Part shown: piece by piece, positions 28,200 through 35,745 of the stretch
Layout of the letters: each line of letters opens with the position of its first letter
How positions within the stretch are numbered: the stretch's first letter is position 1
NCBI RefSeq assembly: GCF_027853965.1
Contig: NZ_JAQGLB010000027.1
Span: 30,814-94,813 of the forward strand
Source of the DNA: Saccharopolyspora indica
Lineage (GTDB): Bacteria > Actinomycetota > Actinomycetes > Mycobacteriales > Pseudonocardiaceae
Length of the DNA: 64,000 nt
Direction: 5' to 3'
The notes under the pieces: model-generated
Databases searched by the model: none
Told to the model about the DNA's origin: nothing
What the model saw: only the letters and a program-made list of their open reading frames with translations
Translations under genes and position numbers: made by a program

Positions 28200-28753
28200 C
28201 TGTTGGGGCCGGCACCGACGAGGCGCTCGTGGCCGCCGCGCAACGCGGCGACGCGGCCGCCTTCGACCAGCTGGTCCGCAGGCACACCGCCACCATGTAC
28301 CGCGTCGCCTACCGCGTCCTCGGGGATTCCGCGGAGGCCGAGGACGCGGTGCAGGAGGCGTGGGTGTCGGCCTGGCGCGGGCTGGCCAGGTTCCGCGGCG
28401 ATTCGGCCCCGACGACCTGGCTGTACCGGGTGGTCACCAACGCGGCCCTGGCCCAGGTGCGCCGCCGCAAGCCCACGGTGCCGCTGGAACCGACCGCCGA
28501 GTTGATCTCCGACCGCGGCACGGTCGACCCTGAAGGGCACGCGGTCCGCAGCGAGGAGGCCGCGCTCGTGCACCGGGCCATCGACACGCTCGAACCCTCG
28601 CAACGCGTGCCGCTGGTGCTGCGCGAGCTGGAGGGCATGAGCTACGAGGAGATCGCGGAGGTGCTCGAAGTGCCGGTGCCCGCGCTGCGCTCCCGGCTGC
28701 ACCGGGCGCGCACGACGCTGCTGGCCAGGTTGCGGGAGATGCGCGATGGCTGA
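28196..28753 (+). CDS. ECF sigma factor (RpoE type)
   Basis: 185 residues with only regions 2 and 4. Region 2: FDQLVRRHTATMYRVAYRVL and DAVQEAWVSAWRGL. Region 4: LEPSQRVPLVLRELEGMSYEEIA then a recognition helix ALRSRLHRAR. GTG overlaps the previous stop (GTGA), and the next gene, encoding a zinc-finger anti-sigma protein, overlaps its end by eight bases. It probably drives the Asp23/AmaP envelope genes downstream in response to a wall or membrane signal; no target promoter was identified with confidence. Confidence 0.92.
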   Translation: MTVGAGTDEALVAAAQRGDAAAFDQLVRRHTATMYRVAYRVLGDSAEAEDAVQEAWVSAWRGLARFRGDSAPTTWLYRVVTNAALAQVRRRKPTVPLEPTAELISDRGTVDPEGHAVRSEEAALVHRAIDTLEPSQRVPLVLRELEGMSYEEIAEVLEVPVPALRSRLHRARTTLLARLREMRDG

Positions 28754-29297
28754 TCACTCCGCCGACCGGGTGCTGCCCTGCGGCCGAACCGACGCCGAGC
28801 TGCTCGACGTCCTCGCCGACAGCGCCCCGCCGGAACTCGCCGAGCACGTCCGGACCTGCCCGCACTGCCAGGCCGAGCTGGCGGAGCTGAAGGCCGTCTG
28901 GGCCCCTGTGCGGCGCACCGCGCAGATCCCGGTCGAACCGCCGCACGGCCTGGTGGAACGCGCCTTGATGACGGTTCGCGGGGTGCGCGGCGGGCGCGGC
29001 GCCGCGCCGGTCGAACTCGCCCAGGAGGGCGGCGCGCTGCGGATCCACCCGCAGGCGGTGGTGCTGCTGACGCGCCAGCTGTGCGCGGAGATCCTCACCC
29101 GCCACCCGGGCGCGCACCTGCGCGGCTGCGTCGGCGACGCCGACGAGGTGCGGGTGGACCTGGCGGTCCGCTACCTGCTGCCCGCGAGCCTTGCCGAGCA
29201 GGTCCAGCAGGACCTGGTCGCCGCCCTGCGGGACGTCCTCGGCGCGGGTGCGCCGGAGGTGTGGGTGCGCATCGTCGACGTCGAGCCGCCGAGATGA
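28746..29297 (+). CDS. Zinc-finger anti-sigma factor with Asp23-like C-terminal domain
   Basis: 183 residues. The ZAS mark His34-x3-Cys38-x2-Cys41 (HVRTCPHC) identifies a zinc-binding anti-sigma domain for the sigma factor whose gene it overlaps (ATGGCTGA). Instead of a membrane helix, the C-terminal half (from about residue 95) resembles an Asp23/Gls24 domain: IHPQAVVLLTRQL, VRVDLAVRYLLPASLAEQV, VWVRIVDVE. This couples the sigma regulator to the Asp23 proteins encoded next. The Asp23 similarity is read by eye and is less certain than the ZAS part. Confidence 0.82.
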   Translation: MADHSADRVLPCGRTDAELLDVLADSAPPELAEHVRTCPHCQAELAELKAVWAPVRRTAQIPVEPPHGLVERALMTVRGVRGGRGAAPVELAQEGGALRIHPQAVVLLTRQLCAEILTRHPGAHLRGCVGDADEVRVDLAVRYLLPASLAEQVQQDLVAALRDVLGAGAPEVWVRIVDVEPPR

Positions 29298-29413
29298 GAA
29301 TGGTGACGTGGCCCACAGCCGCGCAAGATCACGTCGGATGCGCGCATCCGACTCGTACCAGAACACGCCGGGCCGACGCGGCGCCGGCACAACCGGGAAG
29401 GAGCGTCATTTCC

Positions 29414-29923
29414 ATGGCTCAGAACAGCGGGAGCACCCAGAACGCGACCGAGCGCGGCAGCACCGAGAGCCGCCGGATCCCGGAGACGCGCACGAGCACG
29501 GCGCCGGACCGGCTGGCCGACGACACCTCCCAGGGCAAGACGACCATCGCGGCCTCGGTGGTGCAGAAGATCGCGGGCATCGCGGCCCGCGAGATCTCCG
29601 GCGTGTACGCGATGGGCGGCGGCGTCTCCCGGGCGTTCGGCGCGATCCGGGAGCGGATCCCGGGTGGTAGCGGCACCTCCTCCACCTCCGGCGTGCAGGT
29701 CGAGGTGGGCGAGAAGCAGGCCGCGGTCGACCTGGACATCGTGGTCGAGTACGGCGCGTCCATCGTGGACCTCGCGCGCGCGGTGCGGCGCAACGTGATC
29801 ACCGCGGTCGAGCGGATGACCGGGCTGGAGGTCATCGAGGTCAACATCGCGGTCAACGACATCCACCTGCCCAACGAGGACGGCGAGGAACCCGCCCAGC
29901 CGGCCGCTTCCCGCGTCGAATGA
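29414..29923 (+). CDS. Asp23/Gls24 family envelope stress protein
   Basis: 169 residues. A charged, disordered N-terminus (1-40) precedes the Asp23 domain: TTIAASVVQKIAGIAAREI, VDLDIVVEYGASIVDLARAV and EVIEVNIAVNDIHLP. In Staphylococcus, Asp23 is an abundant membrane-associated protein anchored by AmaP and linked to cell-wall stress; an amaP-like gene lies at the end of this cluster. AAGGAG lies 12 bases before the ATG. Repeat E3 follows between this gene and the next. Confidence 0.9.
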   Translation: MAQNSGSTQNATERGSTESRRIPETRTSTAPDRLADDTSQGKTTIAASVVQKIAGIAAREISGVYAMGGGVSRAFGAIRERIPGGSGTSSTSGVQVEVGEKQAAVDLDIVVEYGASIVDLARAVRRNVITAVERMTGLEVIEVNIAVNDIHLPNEDGEEPAQPAASRVE

Positions 29924-29963
29924 CCACCAAGAAGCCTGTCGGCGTAGCCGTCCGCGCTTGTGC

Positions 29964-30133
29964 AAGCGGCGGCAGCCGCTTTGAGTACGCACGCAGCTCG
30001 CACCGCCGCGGGTTCTGAGTGGTTTCCTGGCGAGGACGGCCCCTCCGCCGTGTATTCGTTCATACATCAGGAGGGGCACCCGCAGTCCAGGGAAGCACTC
30101 AGGTTCCGCCACCCGCACCGCCACGCAAAACGA
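29964..30133 (+). repeat. Structured dispersed repeat, copy E3
   Basis: Small hairpin AAGCGGC-GGCA-GCCGCTT (29964-29981), then a long hairpin with arms 30015-30030 and 30087-30102 (one mismatch, one G-T pair), inner CCCCTCC/GGAGGGG and GTGTAT/ATACAT tip. It is close to E1 in sequence and lies in sense orientation inside the Asp23 gene cluster. GACCACCA occurs on both sides (29922-29929, 30132-30139), possibly a target duplication. Confidence 0.88.
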
Positions 30134-30172
30134 CCACCAGCAGGCCCTGACATCCAGGAGGACGTCCGCCGA

Positions 30173-30472
30173 ATGCCGGAGCAGGTTTCCGCCAGCCAGC
30201 TCGCCGACCGGGCGCTCGCCCATCCCGCGGTGGCGCGGCTGCACGGCGGGCAGTACGGCGAGATCGCCACCTACCAGCCCGGGCAGCGGATCACCGGGGT
30301 CCGGGTGGGCGAGCGCGCGGTCGAGGTCGCGGTGGTGCTGCGGCTGGACCGGCCGCTGCCGGAAGTGCTGGCCGAGCTGCGCGGTGAGCTGGCCGCGATC
30401 GCGGGCGGCGTCCCGGTGGACATCACCGTGGCCGACGTGGTCGTGCCTGGAGAACCGCCGGAGGGCGCATGA
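30173..30472 (+). CDS. Short Asp23/Gls24-related protein
   Basis: 99 residues. The core VRVGERAVEVAVVLRLDRPLPEV and VDITVADVVVP resembles the second half of an Asp23 domain, and ADRALAHPAVARLHGG its first helix. ATG with AGGAGG 11 bases upstream. The stop overlaps the next start (ATGA). Probably part of the Asp23 envelope complex. Confidence 0.75.
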   Translation: MPEQVSASQLADRALAHPAVARLHGGQYGEIATYQPGQRITGVRVGERAVEVAVVLRLDRPLPEVLAELRGELAAIAGGVPVDITVADVVVPGEPPEGA

Positions 30473-30714
30473 TGGTCGCTGTGCAGCAGGATCTGGAGAC
30501 CCGCCGCGCGATCCGCGCGTTCGTCCGGGCCCACCACCCGGACGTCGGCGGCGACCCGGAGGCCTTCGCCGCCGGGCTCGCCGAACTGCGCGCGGGCCGC
30601 GACCGCTACGACGCGCCGGTCGTGATCGTGCACCGGCCGCGCGGGGTCCGCGGCCTGGTGCACCGGTTCCGCGGCTGGCGGGCCCGCCGCAACCGCCCGC
30701 CCCGAGTCCGCTGA
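30469..30714 (+). CDS. Small J-domain-like protein
   Basis: 81 residues. TRRAIRAFVRAHHPDVGGDP carries the HPD signature at residues 23-25, preceded by a helix like J-domain helix II and followed by a helix III-like segment. J-domain helix I is absent and the C-terminus is strongly basic (about 12 Arg in 25 residues). DnaK stimulation is therefore possible but uncertain. The start overlaps the previous stop, so it is translated with the Asp23-related protein. Confidence 0.65.
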   Translation: MMVAVQQDLETRRAIRAFVRAHHPDVGGDPEAFAAGLAELRAGRDRYDAPVVIVHRPRGVRGLVHRFRGWRARRNRPPRVR

Positions 30715-30752
30715 GTACAAGCCGAAGACAGTCCCCTTGGAGGGTTTGCCAG

Positions 30753-30932
30753 ATGAATTGGACACAGACCGGGCTGCTCGCCGGGCTCATCCTCGGCGCG
30801 GCCGCCGCGCTCGGCGGATTCACCGGCTTCCTGATCGCGCTGCTGGTCGGCGCGCTCGGGCTGGTGGTCGGCAGGCTGCTGGACGGCGAGCTGGAGATCG
30901 GCGACATCCTGGGCCGCGGGCGGGACCGATGA
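30753..30932 (+). CDS. DUF2273-like small membrane protein
   Basis: 59 residues with two short membrane helices (LLAGLILGAAAALGGF and FLIALLVGALGLVVGRLL) and a charged tail. DUF2273 proteins commonly occur with Asp23 genes. GGAGG lies nine bases before the ATG, and the stop overlaps the following Asp23 gene (ATGA). Confidence 0.8.
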   Translation: MNWTQTGLLAGLILGAAAALGGFTGFLIALLVGALGLVVGRLLDGELEIGDILGRGRDR

Positions 30933-31300
30933 GCACCGGCACCGCCGAGCGCGCCGACCCCGCCGACCGGGGCCGGTTGCAGATCAGCCGCTCGGTCCTG
31001 CGCAAGATCGCCGAGCACACCGCCGACCAGGACCCGGGGTGCGCGCGGACGCGCCGCCGGATCGGCGGGCTCGGGCTCGGCGAGCACGGGGCCAGCGCCC
31101 AGGTCTCGGGCCCGGACGACGCGCTGCGCATCCGGCTCGACGTGGCGCTGCGCTACCCGGCGCCGGTCCGCGAAGCCGTCGCGGCGCTGCGCACCCGGAT
31201 CGGCGAGGAGCTGGCGCGCCTGACCGACTGCCAGGTGCGCACCGTCGACGTCACCGTGTCCGCGCTGGTCGCCGCGGACGCACCGCCCCGGGTGGAGTGA
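30929..31300 (+). CDS. Asp23/Gls24 family protein
   Basis: 123 residues. RLQISRSVLRKIAEHTA, LRIRLDVALRYPAPVREAV and CQVRTVDVTVSALV reproduce the Asp23 strand-helix pattern. It starts inside the stop of the DUF2273-like gene. This is the second full Asp23-type protein of the cluster, so hetero-oligomers are possible. Confidence 0.82.
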   Translation: MSTGTAERADPADRGRLQISRSVLRKIAEHTADQDPGCARTRRRIGGLGLGEHGASAQVSGPDDALRIRLDVALRYPAPVREAVAALRTRIGEELARLTDCQVRTVDVTVSALVAADAPPRVE

Positions 31301-31304
31301 GCAC

Positions 31305-31841
31305 ATGCGCTTTGTCGTTCGGCTGATCACGACGTTGCTCGGCCTGGCCGCCGCCGCTGCCGGTGCGGTGCTGGTGATCGAAGCGGTGGGCGCGCTGGTG
31401 CGGCCGGGCACCGGTGCCCTGATCGTTCCCTGGCAGCGCGTCCACGCCGCGCTGAGCGTGGTGTCGTGGGACGACGCCCCGGTCCGGGCGAGCGCCGCCG
31501 TGGTGCTCGTGGCCGGGCTGCTCCTGCTGCTGGTCGCGACGACCTCGCGACGGCGCGAGATCCGCCTGCACGATCCCGCGCCGGAGGTCACGGTCACGAC
31601 CGATCCGCGCTCGCTGGCGCGACTGGTCGGTCACCAGGTGCGCGACCAGGACGGCGTCGCCACCGCCTCGGTGACCGCGAGCGCCAAGCGCGTCCAGGTC
31701 CGAGCCAGCTCGCAGTTCCGCGACACCGGCGATCTGCGCGGCCGACTGACCGAAGCCGCCGAGCACGCCGTGCACGACCTCCCGCTGCGCACCACTCCGA
31801 AGGTCCTGGTGTCGGTGAGCACGCCCAAGGAGCGGCGATGA
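31305..31841 (+). CDS. DUF6286-type membrane protein of the Asp23 cluster
   Basis: 178 residues. Two N-terminal membrane helices (about 8-28 and 60-82) are followed by a soluble part with alternating strands (RVQVRASSQF; PKVLVSVSTP) reminiscent of the alkaline-shock fold. ATG four bases after the previous stop. The topology is like that of AmaP, encoded next. Confidence 0.75.
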   Translation: MRFVVRLITTLLGLAAAAAGAVLVIEAVGALVRPGTGALIVPWQRVHAALSVVSWDDAPVRASAAVVLVAGLLLLLVATTSRRREIRLHDPAPEVTVTTDPRSLARLVGHQVRDQDGVATASVTASAKRVQVRASSQFRDTGDLRGRLTEAAEHAVHDLPLRTTPKVLVSVSTPKERR

Positions 31842-31887
31842 CACCTCTCGTATCGAGCCCTGCTCAACCGCACCTCAGGGGACCGTG

Positions 31888-32553
31888 ATGCAACCCAGCC
31901 ACGAGAACGAGAGATCGATCCGGACGCAACCACCGCTGAAGAACGCGGAGCGGCGGGACCGGATCAAGCCGAGCACCACGCCCACCGGTCGCGCTCTGGG
32001 CTTCGAACGCGGTGTCGTCACGGTGATCGCGCTGATCGCCGTGCTGCTCGGCGCCGCGGTGCTGCTGGTCGGAACCGGCTGGCTCGGTCTCTTCCGGGCG
32101 CAGCGCCCGCTGGCCGACCCGATCCTGGTGCAGTGGCTGAGCGACAACTCGCGGCTCGCCCTCGTGATCGCGATCGTGCTCGGCGTGCTGCTGTTCGCCC
32201 TGGGCCTGTGGTGGGTGATCCGGGCGCTGCGCCCGGAGTCCCGGCCGGACGTGCGGCTGGAGCGCGGCAGCGCCGAGCTGACGGTGACCGCCGCGGCGCT
32301 GACCGAAGCGGTGCGCGCCGACGCCGAGCAGGTCACCGGCGTCAACCGGGCGCACGTGCGGATGGCCGGTGACGAGCGGCGCCCGTCGCTGCGCCTGACG
32401 CTGTCCCTGCAGGAGGGCACCAACGTCCGGCAGGTGTGGGAGGACCTCGACGCGAAAGTCCTCTCCCGCGCCCGCGAAGCGCTGGGGACCGATACCTTGC
32501 CCACGGCGATCCGCCTGCGACTGGACCGGGCGCCCCGCCAACGCGTCCGCTGA
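31888..32553 (+). CDS. amaP: Alkaline shock response membrane anchor protein AmaP
   Basis: 221 residues. A basic cytosolic N-terminus is followed by two membrane helices (about 44-66 and 88-113) and an Asp23-like C-terminal domain (LTVTAAALTEAVRADAEQV; RPSLRLTLSLQEGTNV). AmaP anchors Asp23 to the membrane in Gram-positive bacteria. The start may be this ATG or the GTG one codon before it; AGGGGA precedes both. It closes the sigma/Asp23 cluster. Confidence 0.82.
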   Translation: MQPSHENERSIRTQPPLKNAERRDRIKPSTTPTGRALGFERGVVTVIALIAVLLGAAVLLVGTGWLGLFRAQRPLADPILVQWLSDNSRLALVIAIVLGVLLFALGLWWVIRALRPESRPDVRLERGSAELTVTAAALTEAVRADAEQVTGVNRAHVRMAGDERRPSLRLTLSLQEGTNVRQVWEDLDAKVLSRAREALGTDTLPTAIRLRLDRAPRQRVR

Positions 32554-32568
32554 CCGAGGAGGTCCGCT

Positions 32569-33669
32569 GTGCTCCCCCTGCAGCCACCGGTGAAACCGAT
32601 GCTGGCCAGCCCGACCGACGGCATCCCCCGGCGAGGCGGACTGCTCTTCGAACCGAAGTTCGACGGCTTCCGCTGCCTGGTGTTCGCCGATCCGCAGGCC
32701 GATCCGCCGGTGCAGCTGCAGTCCCGCACCGGCCGGTCCCTCGACCGCTACTTCCCGGAGGTGCTGGCAGGCGTCGCCGAGCACCTCGACCGGCCCGCGG
32801 TGCTCGACGGCGAGCTGGTGGTGACCCAGCGCGACGACGCAGGCGACCGGCTGGACTGGGACGCCCTGAGCGAGCGCATCCACCCGGCCGCCAGCCGCGT
32901 CCGGCTGCTCGCCGAGCAGACCCCGGCCACCTTCATCGCCTTCGACCTGCTGGCCCTCGACGACCGCGACCTCACCGAGGCCCCGCAGACCGAGCGCCGC
33001 GAACTGCTCGCCGGTCTCGGCCTCGACCACGTCGGCCTGCGCACCACGCCGGTCACCGACGACCCGGACACCGCGGCGGAGTGGTTCCGGACCTTCGAGG
33101 GCGCCGGGCTGGACGGCATCATCGCCAAGCCCACCGGCGGCGCCTACCTGCCCGGCAAGCGGACCATGCTCAAGATCAAGCACTCGCGCACCGCCGACTG
33201 CGTGGTGGCCGGGCTGCGCTGGCACGCCAAGACCGAGCCCGGCACCGCGGTGGGCTCGCTGCAGCTGGGCCTGCACGACGAGCACGGCGTGCTGCACCAC
33301 GTCGGCGTCGTGGGCGCGTTCCCCGCCGCCCGGCGGCGCGAGCTGGCCACCGAGCTCGCCGGGCTCATCACCGACGGCGAGCACCCGTGGGTGGGCCCGA
33401 ACGCGACGGGCCGCCGGCTGCCCGGCTCGGTCAACCGCTGGAACAGCAGCGAGCAGCCCTGGGTCCCGCTGCGGCCGGAGCGGGTCGTCGAGGTCTCCTA
33501 CGACCACACCGAGGGCGGGCACCCCGCGCGCTTCCGCCACACCACCCAGTTCGTGCGGTGGCGGCCGGACCGCGACCCGGAGTCCTGCCGCTACGACCAG
33601 CTGGACGAACCGACGCGCTACGACCTGGACGCGGTGCTGACCGGCGAGGTGGACCGCTCGGGCGGGTAA
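32569..33669 (+). CDS. ligC: ATP-dependent DNA ligase, LigC type
   Basis: 366 residues, the size of mycobacterial LigC. The adenylated Lys30 lies in EPKFDGFR (motif I); TFIAFDLLAL (III), DGIIAK (IV) and TMLKIKH (V) follow, then an OB domain. LigC ligases act as accessory DNA repair ligases; the replicative ligase of actinobacteria is NAD-dependent LigA. GTG start with GAGGAGG seven bases upstream. No Ku or LigD gene is nearby. Its TAA stop forms part of the -10 element of the next gene. Confidence 0.9.
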   Translation: MLPLQPPVKPMLASPTDGIPRRGGLLFEPKFDGFRCLVFADPQADPPVQLQSRTGRSLDRYFPEVLAGVAEHLDRPAVLDGELVVTQRDDAGDRLDWDALSERIHPAASRVRLLAEQTPATFIAFDLLALDDRDLTEAPQTERRELLAGLGLDHVGLRTTPVTDDPDTAAEWFRTFEGAGLDGIIAKPTGGAYLPGKRTMLKIKHSRTADCVVAGLRWHAKTEPGTAVGSLQLGLHDEHGVLHHVGVVGAFPAARRRELATELAGLITDGEHPWVGPNATGRRLPGSVNRWNSSEQPWVPLRPERVVEVSYDHTEGGHPARFRHTTQFVRWRPDRDPESCRYDQLDEPTRYDLDAVLTGEVDRSGG

Positions 33670-33672
33670 TGT
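33667..33672 (+). promoter_or_regulatory. Leaderless -10 element for the PanE-like gene
   Basis: TAATGT, which includes the ligase stop codon, lies exactly seven bases before the GTG start. The gene has no ribosome binding site. Confidence 0.5.
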
Positions 33673-33679
33673 CCGTGCC

Positions 33680-34570
33680 GTGCACATCGCGATCATCGGC
33701 TCGGGCGGTATCGGCGGGGTTCTCGCGGCGGCAGCGCACGCCGCCGGGCACCAGGTGACGTTGTGCGTGCGCACGCCGTTCGACCGGTTGACGGTGGAAA
33801 CCCCGGACGGTGCCGCGGAGGTCCCGGCGACGGTGGTGACCGAGCCCGGCGCGGTGCGTGGCGCCGACTGGATCCTGCTGACCACCAAGGTCCAGGACGT
33901 GCCGAGCGCGGCGGGCTGGTTGCAGCGGCTGGACGACGGCCGCGCGCCGATCGTGGTGGTGCAGAACGGCGTCGAGCACCGCGAATCGGTCGCCGGGATG
34001 GGCCTGCGCGGCCCGGTGCTGCCCGCGCTGATCTACGTCGCGGCCGAGCGGGTGCGCCCCGGCCGCGTGGTGCGCCGCTCCCCCGTCACCATGCAGGTCG
34101 AGGCGGGCGCGGTCGGCGAGCGGTTCGCCGAGCTGATCTCCGGCGGGCCGCTGACCGTCCGCCCCACCGAGCGCTTCCACACGGCGGTGTGGCGCAAGAT
34201 GCTGACCAACCTGGCACCGAACCCGATCACCGCGCTCGCCCTGCGCCGCCTCGACGTGCTGGCCGAACCGGACGTGCGCGAACTGTGCGGGGGCATCCTC
34301 GCCGAAGCGGTCGAGGTGGCCCGCGCCGAAGGCGCCGACCTCACCCACGACGACGCCGAGCAGGTGCTGGCGGACTACATCGACAAGTTCCCGCCGACCA
34401 ACGGCACGTCGATGCTCTACGACCGGCTCGCAGGCCTGCCCACCGAGCACGAGCACATCACCGGCCCGCTGGTCCGGGCTGCCGAGAAGCACGGAATCCC
34501 GGTGCCCCTCAACAAGACCCTCCTGACCCTGATGCGAGCCCTCCGCCCCGCGAAGCTCCCGATGGTCTGA
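33680..34570 (+). CDS. PanE/ApbA-family 2-dehydropantoate 2-reductase-like oxidoreductase
   Basis: 296 residues. The N-terminal NADP-binding GSGGIGGVLAAAAHAAGHQV, VQNGVEH, the catalytic Lys in VWRKMLTNLAPNPI, and the C-terminal Glu/Ser region (NGTSMLYDRLAG, then EHEHITGPLVR) match ketopantoate reductases. The true PanE makes pantoate for coenzyme A; genomes often hold several paralogues of unknown substrate, and no other pantothenate gene is near. GTG start appears leaderless. A family C hairpin follows. Confidence 0.82.
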   Translation: MHIAIIGSGGIGGVLAAAAHAAGHQVTLCVRTPFDRLTVETPDGAAEVPATVVTEPGAVRGADWILLTTKVQDVPSAAGWLQRLDDGRAPIVVVQNGVEHRESVAGMGLRGPVLPALIYVAAERVRPGRVVRRSPVTMQVEAGAVGERFAELISGGPLTVRPTERFHTAVWRKMLTNLAPNPITALALRRLDVLAEPDVRELCGGILAEAVEVARAEGADLTHDDAEQVLADYIDKFPPTNGTSMLYDRLAGLPTEHEHITGPLVRAAEKHGIPVPLNKTLLTLMRALRPAKLPMV

Positions 34571-34590
34571 CGGTTCAGCCAGGTCAGCAC

Positions 34591-34634
34591 CCGTGAGTGT
34601 TTCGAGGGGCTATAGCACCCCGAAGCACTCACGG
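34591..34634. repeat. Family C hairpin, copy C2
   Basis: Arms CCGTGAGTG and CACTCACGG surround GGGGCTATAGCACCCC. The asymmetry of the arms is reversed compared with C1, so the two copies lie in opposite orientation. It lies between the convergent PanE-like and EamA genes. Confidence 0.78.
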
Positions 34635-34655
34635 CACCCGGCCAGCCGCGCGGAG

Positions 34656-35603
34656 CTAGTTGGCGCCGGTGTCCTCGGGTTTGGGTCCGGACTTGGTCAT
34701 GCCGACCGCGCCCACCGAGGCGATGACCACGCAGGCGATCGCCACCCACTGCCAGACGCCGAGGAGCTCGCCCAGGACCAGGAGGCCCGCCAGGGCCGCC
34801 ACCGCCGGTTCCAGGCTCATCAGGACGCCGAAGACCCTCGGCGGCATGCGGCGCAGCGCTTCCAGTTCCAGGGAGTACGGGATCACCGAGGACATCAGCG
34901 CCACCACCAGGCCTGCCACGAGGACCGCCGGGTGCAGCAGCGCCGTGCCCGCCTCGGCGATGCCGAACGGCGCCGCCACCAGCGCGCCGAAGGCCATGCC
35001 CAGAGCCAGGCCGGAACCACCGGTGGTCCGGCTGCCGAGCTTCGCACCGACCAGGATGTAGCCCGCCCACATCGCCCCCGCCGCGAGCGCGAAGCCCACG
35101 CCGACCGGGTCCAGGCCGCCTTCGACGCGCGCCAGCAGGAACACGCCGAGCCCGGCCAGCGCCGCCCACACCAGGTCCAGCTTGCGGCGCGAGCCGATCA
35201 CCGCCACCACCAGCGGGCCGAGGAACTCGATGGTCACCGCCGCGCCCAGCGGGATCCGCTCGAACGCCTGGTAGATGCAGACGTTCATGCCCGCCAGCAC
35301 CGCGCCGTAACCGGCCACCACCGCCAGCGTCCGCCGGTCCATCCGCAGCGACGGGCGCCAGACGGCCAGCAGGATCAGCGCCGCGAAGGTCAACCGCAGC
35401 GCCACCACCCCGGAGGCGCCCGCCATGGTGAACAGCTGCTTGGCGAAGGCGGCGCCGACCTGCAGGCTGATCACGCCCACCAGCACCAGCATCGGCGGCG
35501 GGATCGCCCCGAGCGCTCTCGCCGGTGCCTGGCCCCAGCTGAACGGCCGCCTGCTCGACGATGCGCCCGAGCCGATCTGCGCGACGTGCACGTTGCCCCT
35601 CAC
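34656..35603 (-). CDS. EamA/RhtA family transporter (DMT superfamily)
   Basis: 315 residues with ten membrane helices in two EamA repeats; RVFGVLMSLEPAVAALAGLL in the second repeat is the RhtA-type motif. Relatives export amino acids such as threonine and homoserine. GTG start with a weak ribosome binding region; the first about 30 residues are poorly conserved in character, so a downstream start is possible. It is divergent from the lipoprotein hydrolase. Confidence 0.85.
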   Translation of the reverse strand: MRGNVHVAQIGSGASSSRRPFSWGQAPARALGAIPPPMLVLVGVISLQVGAAFAKQLFTMAGASGVVALRLTFAALILLAVWRPSLRMDRRTLAVVAGYGAVLAGMNVCIYQAFERIPLGAAVTIEFLGPLVVAVIGSRRKLDLVWAALAGLGVFLLARVEGGLDPVGVGFALAAGAMWAGYILVGAKLGSRTTGGSGLALGMAFGALVAAPFGIAEAGTALLHPAVLVAGLVVALMSSVIPYSLELEALRRMPPRVFGVLMSLEPAVAALAGLLVLGELLGVWQWVAIACVVIASVGAVGMTKSGPKPEDTGAN

Positions 35604-35745
35604 GAATCCGGAGTCCGCTTACCGCCGCACGTTAACTCCGCGCCGCCGGGACGCCCAGCGGAATGTCAGGGCCCTCACCGGGGCCTCACCTCGATCATGC
35701 GATGCTGACCGGGTTCCGCCACCGCGTCGCCGACGAGGAGTACCC

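Noticed and set aside
29960..30172. Peptide encoded through repeat E3 as an N-terminal extension of the Asp23-related gene
   Set aside because: The extension comes from the repeat itself, similar frames appear at E1, and AGGAGG sits immediately before the ATG at 30173.
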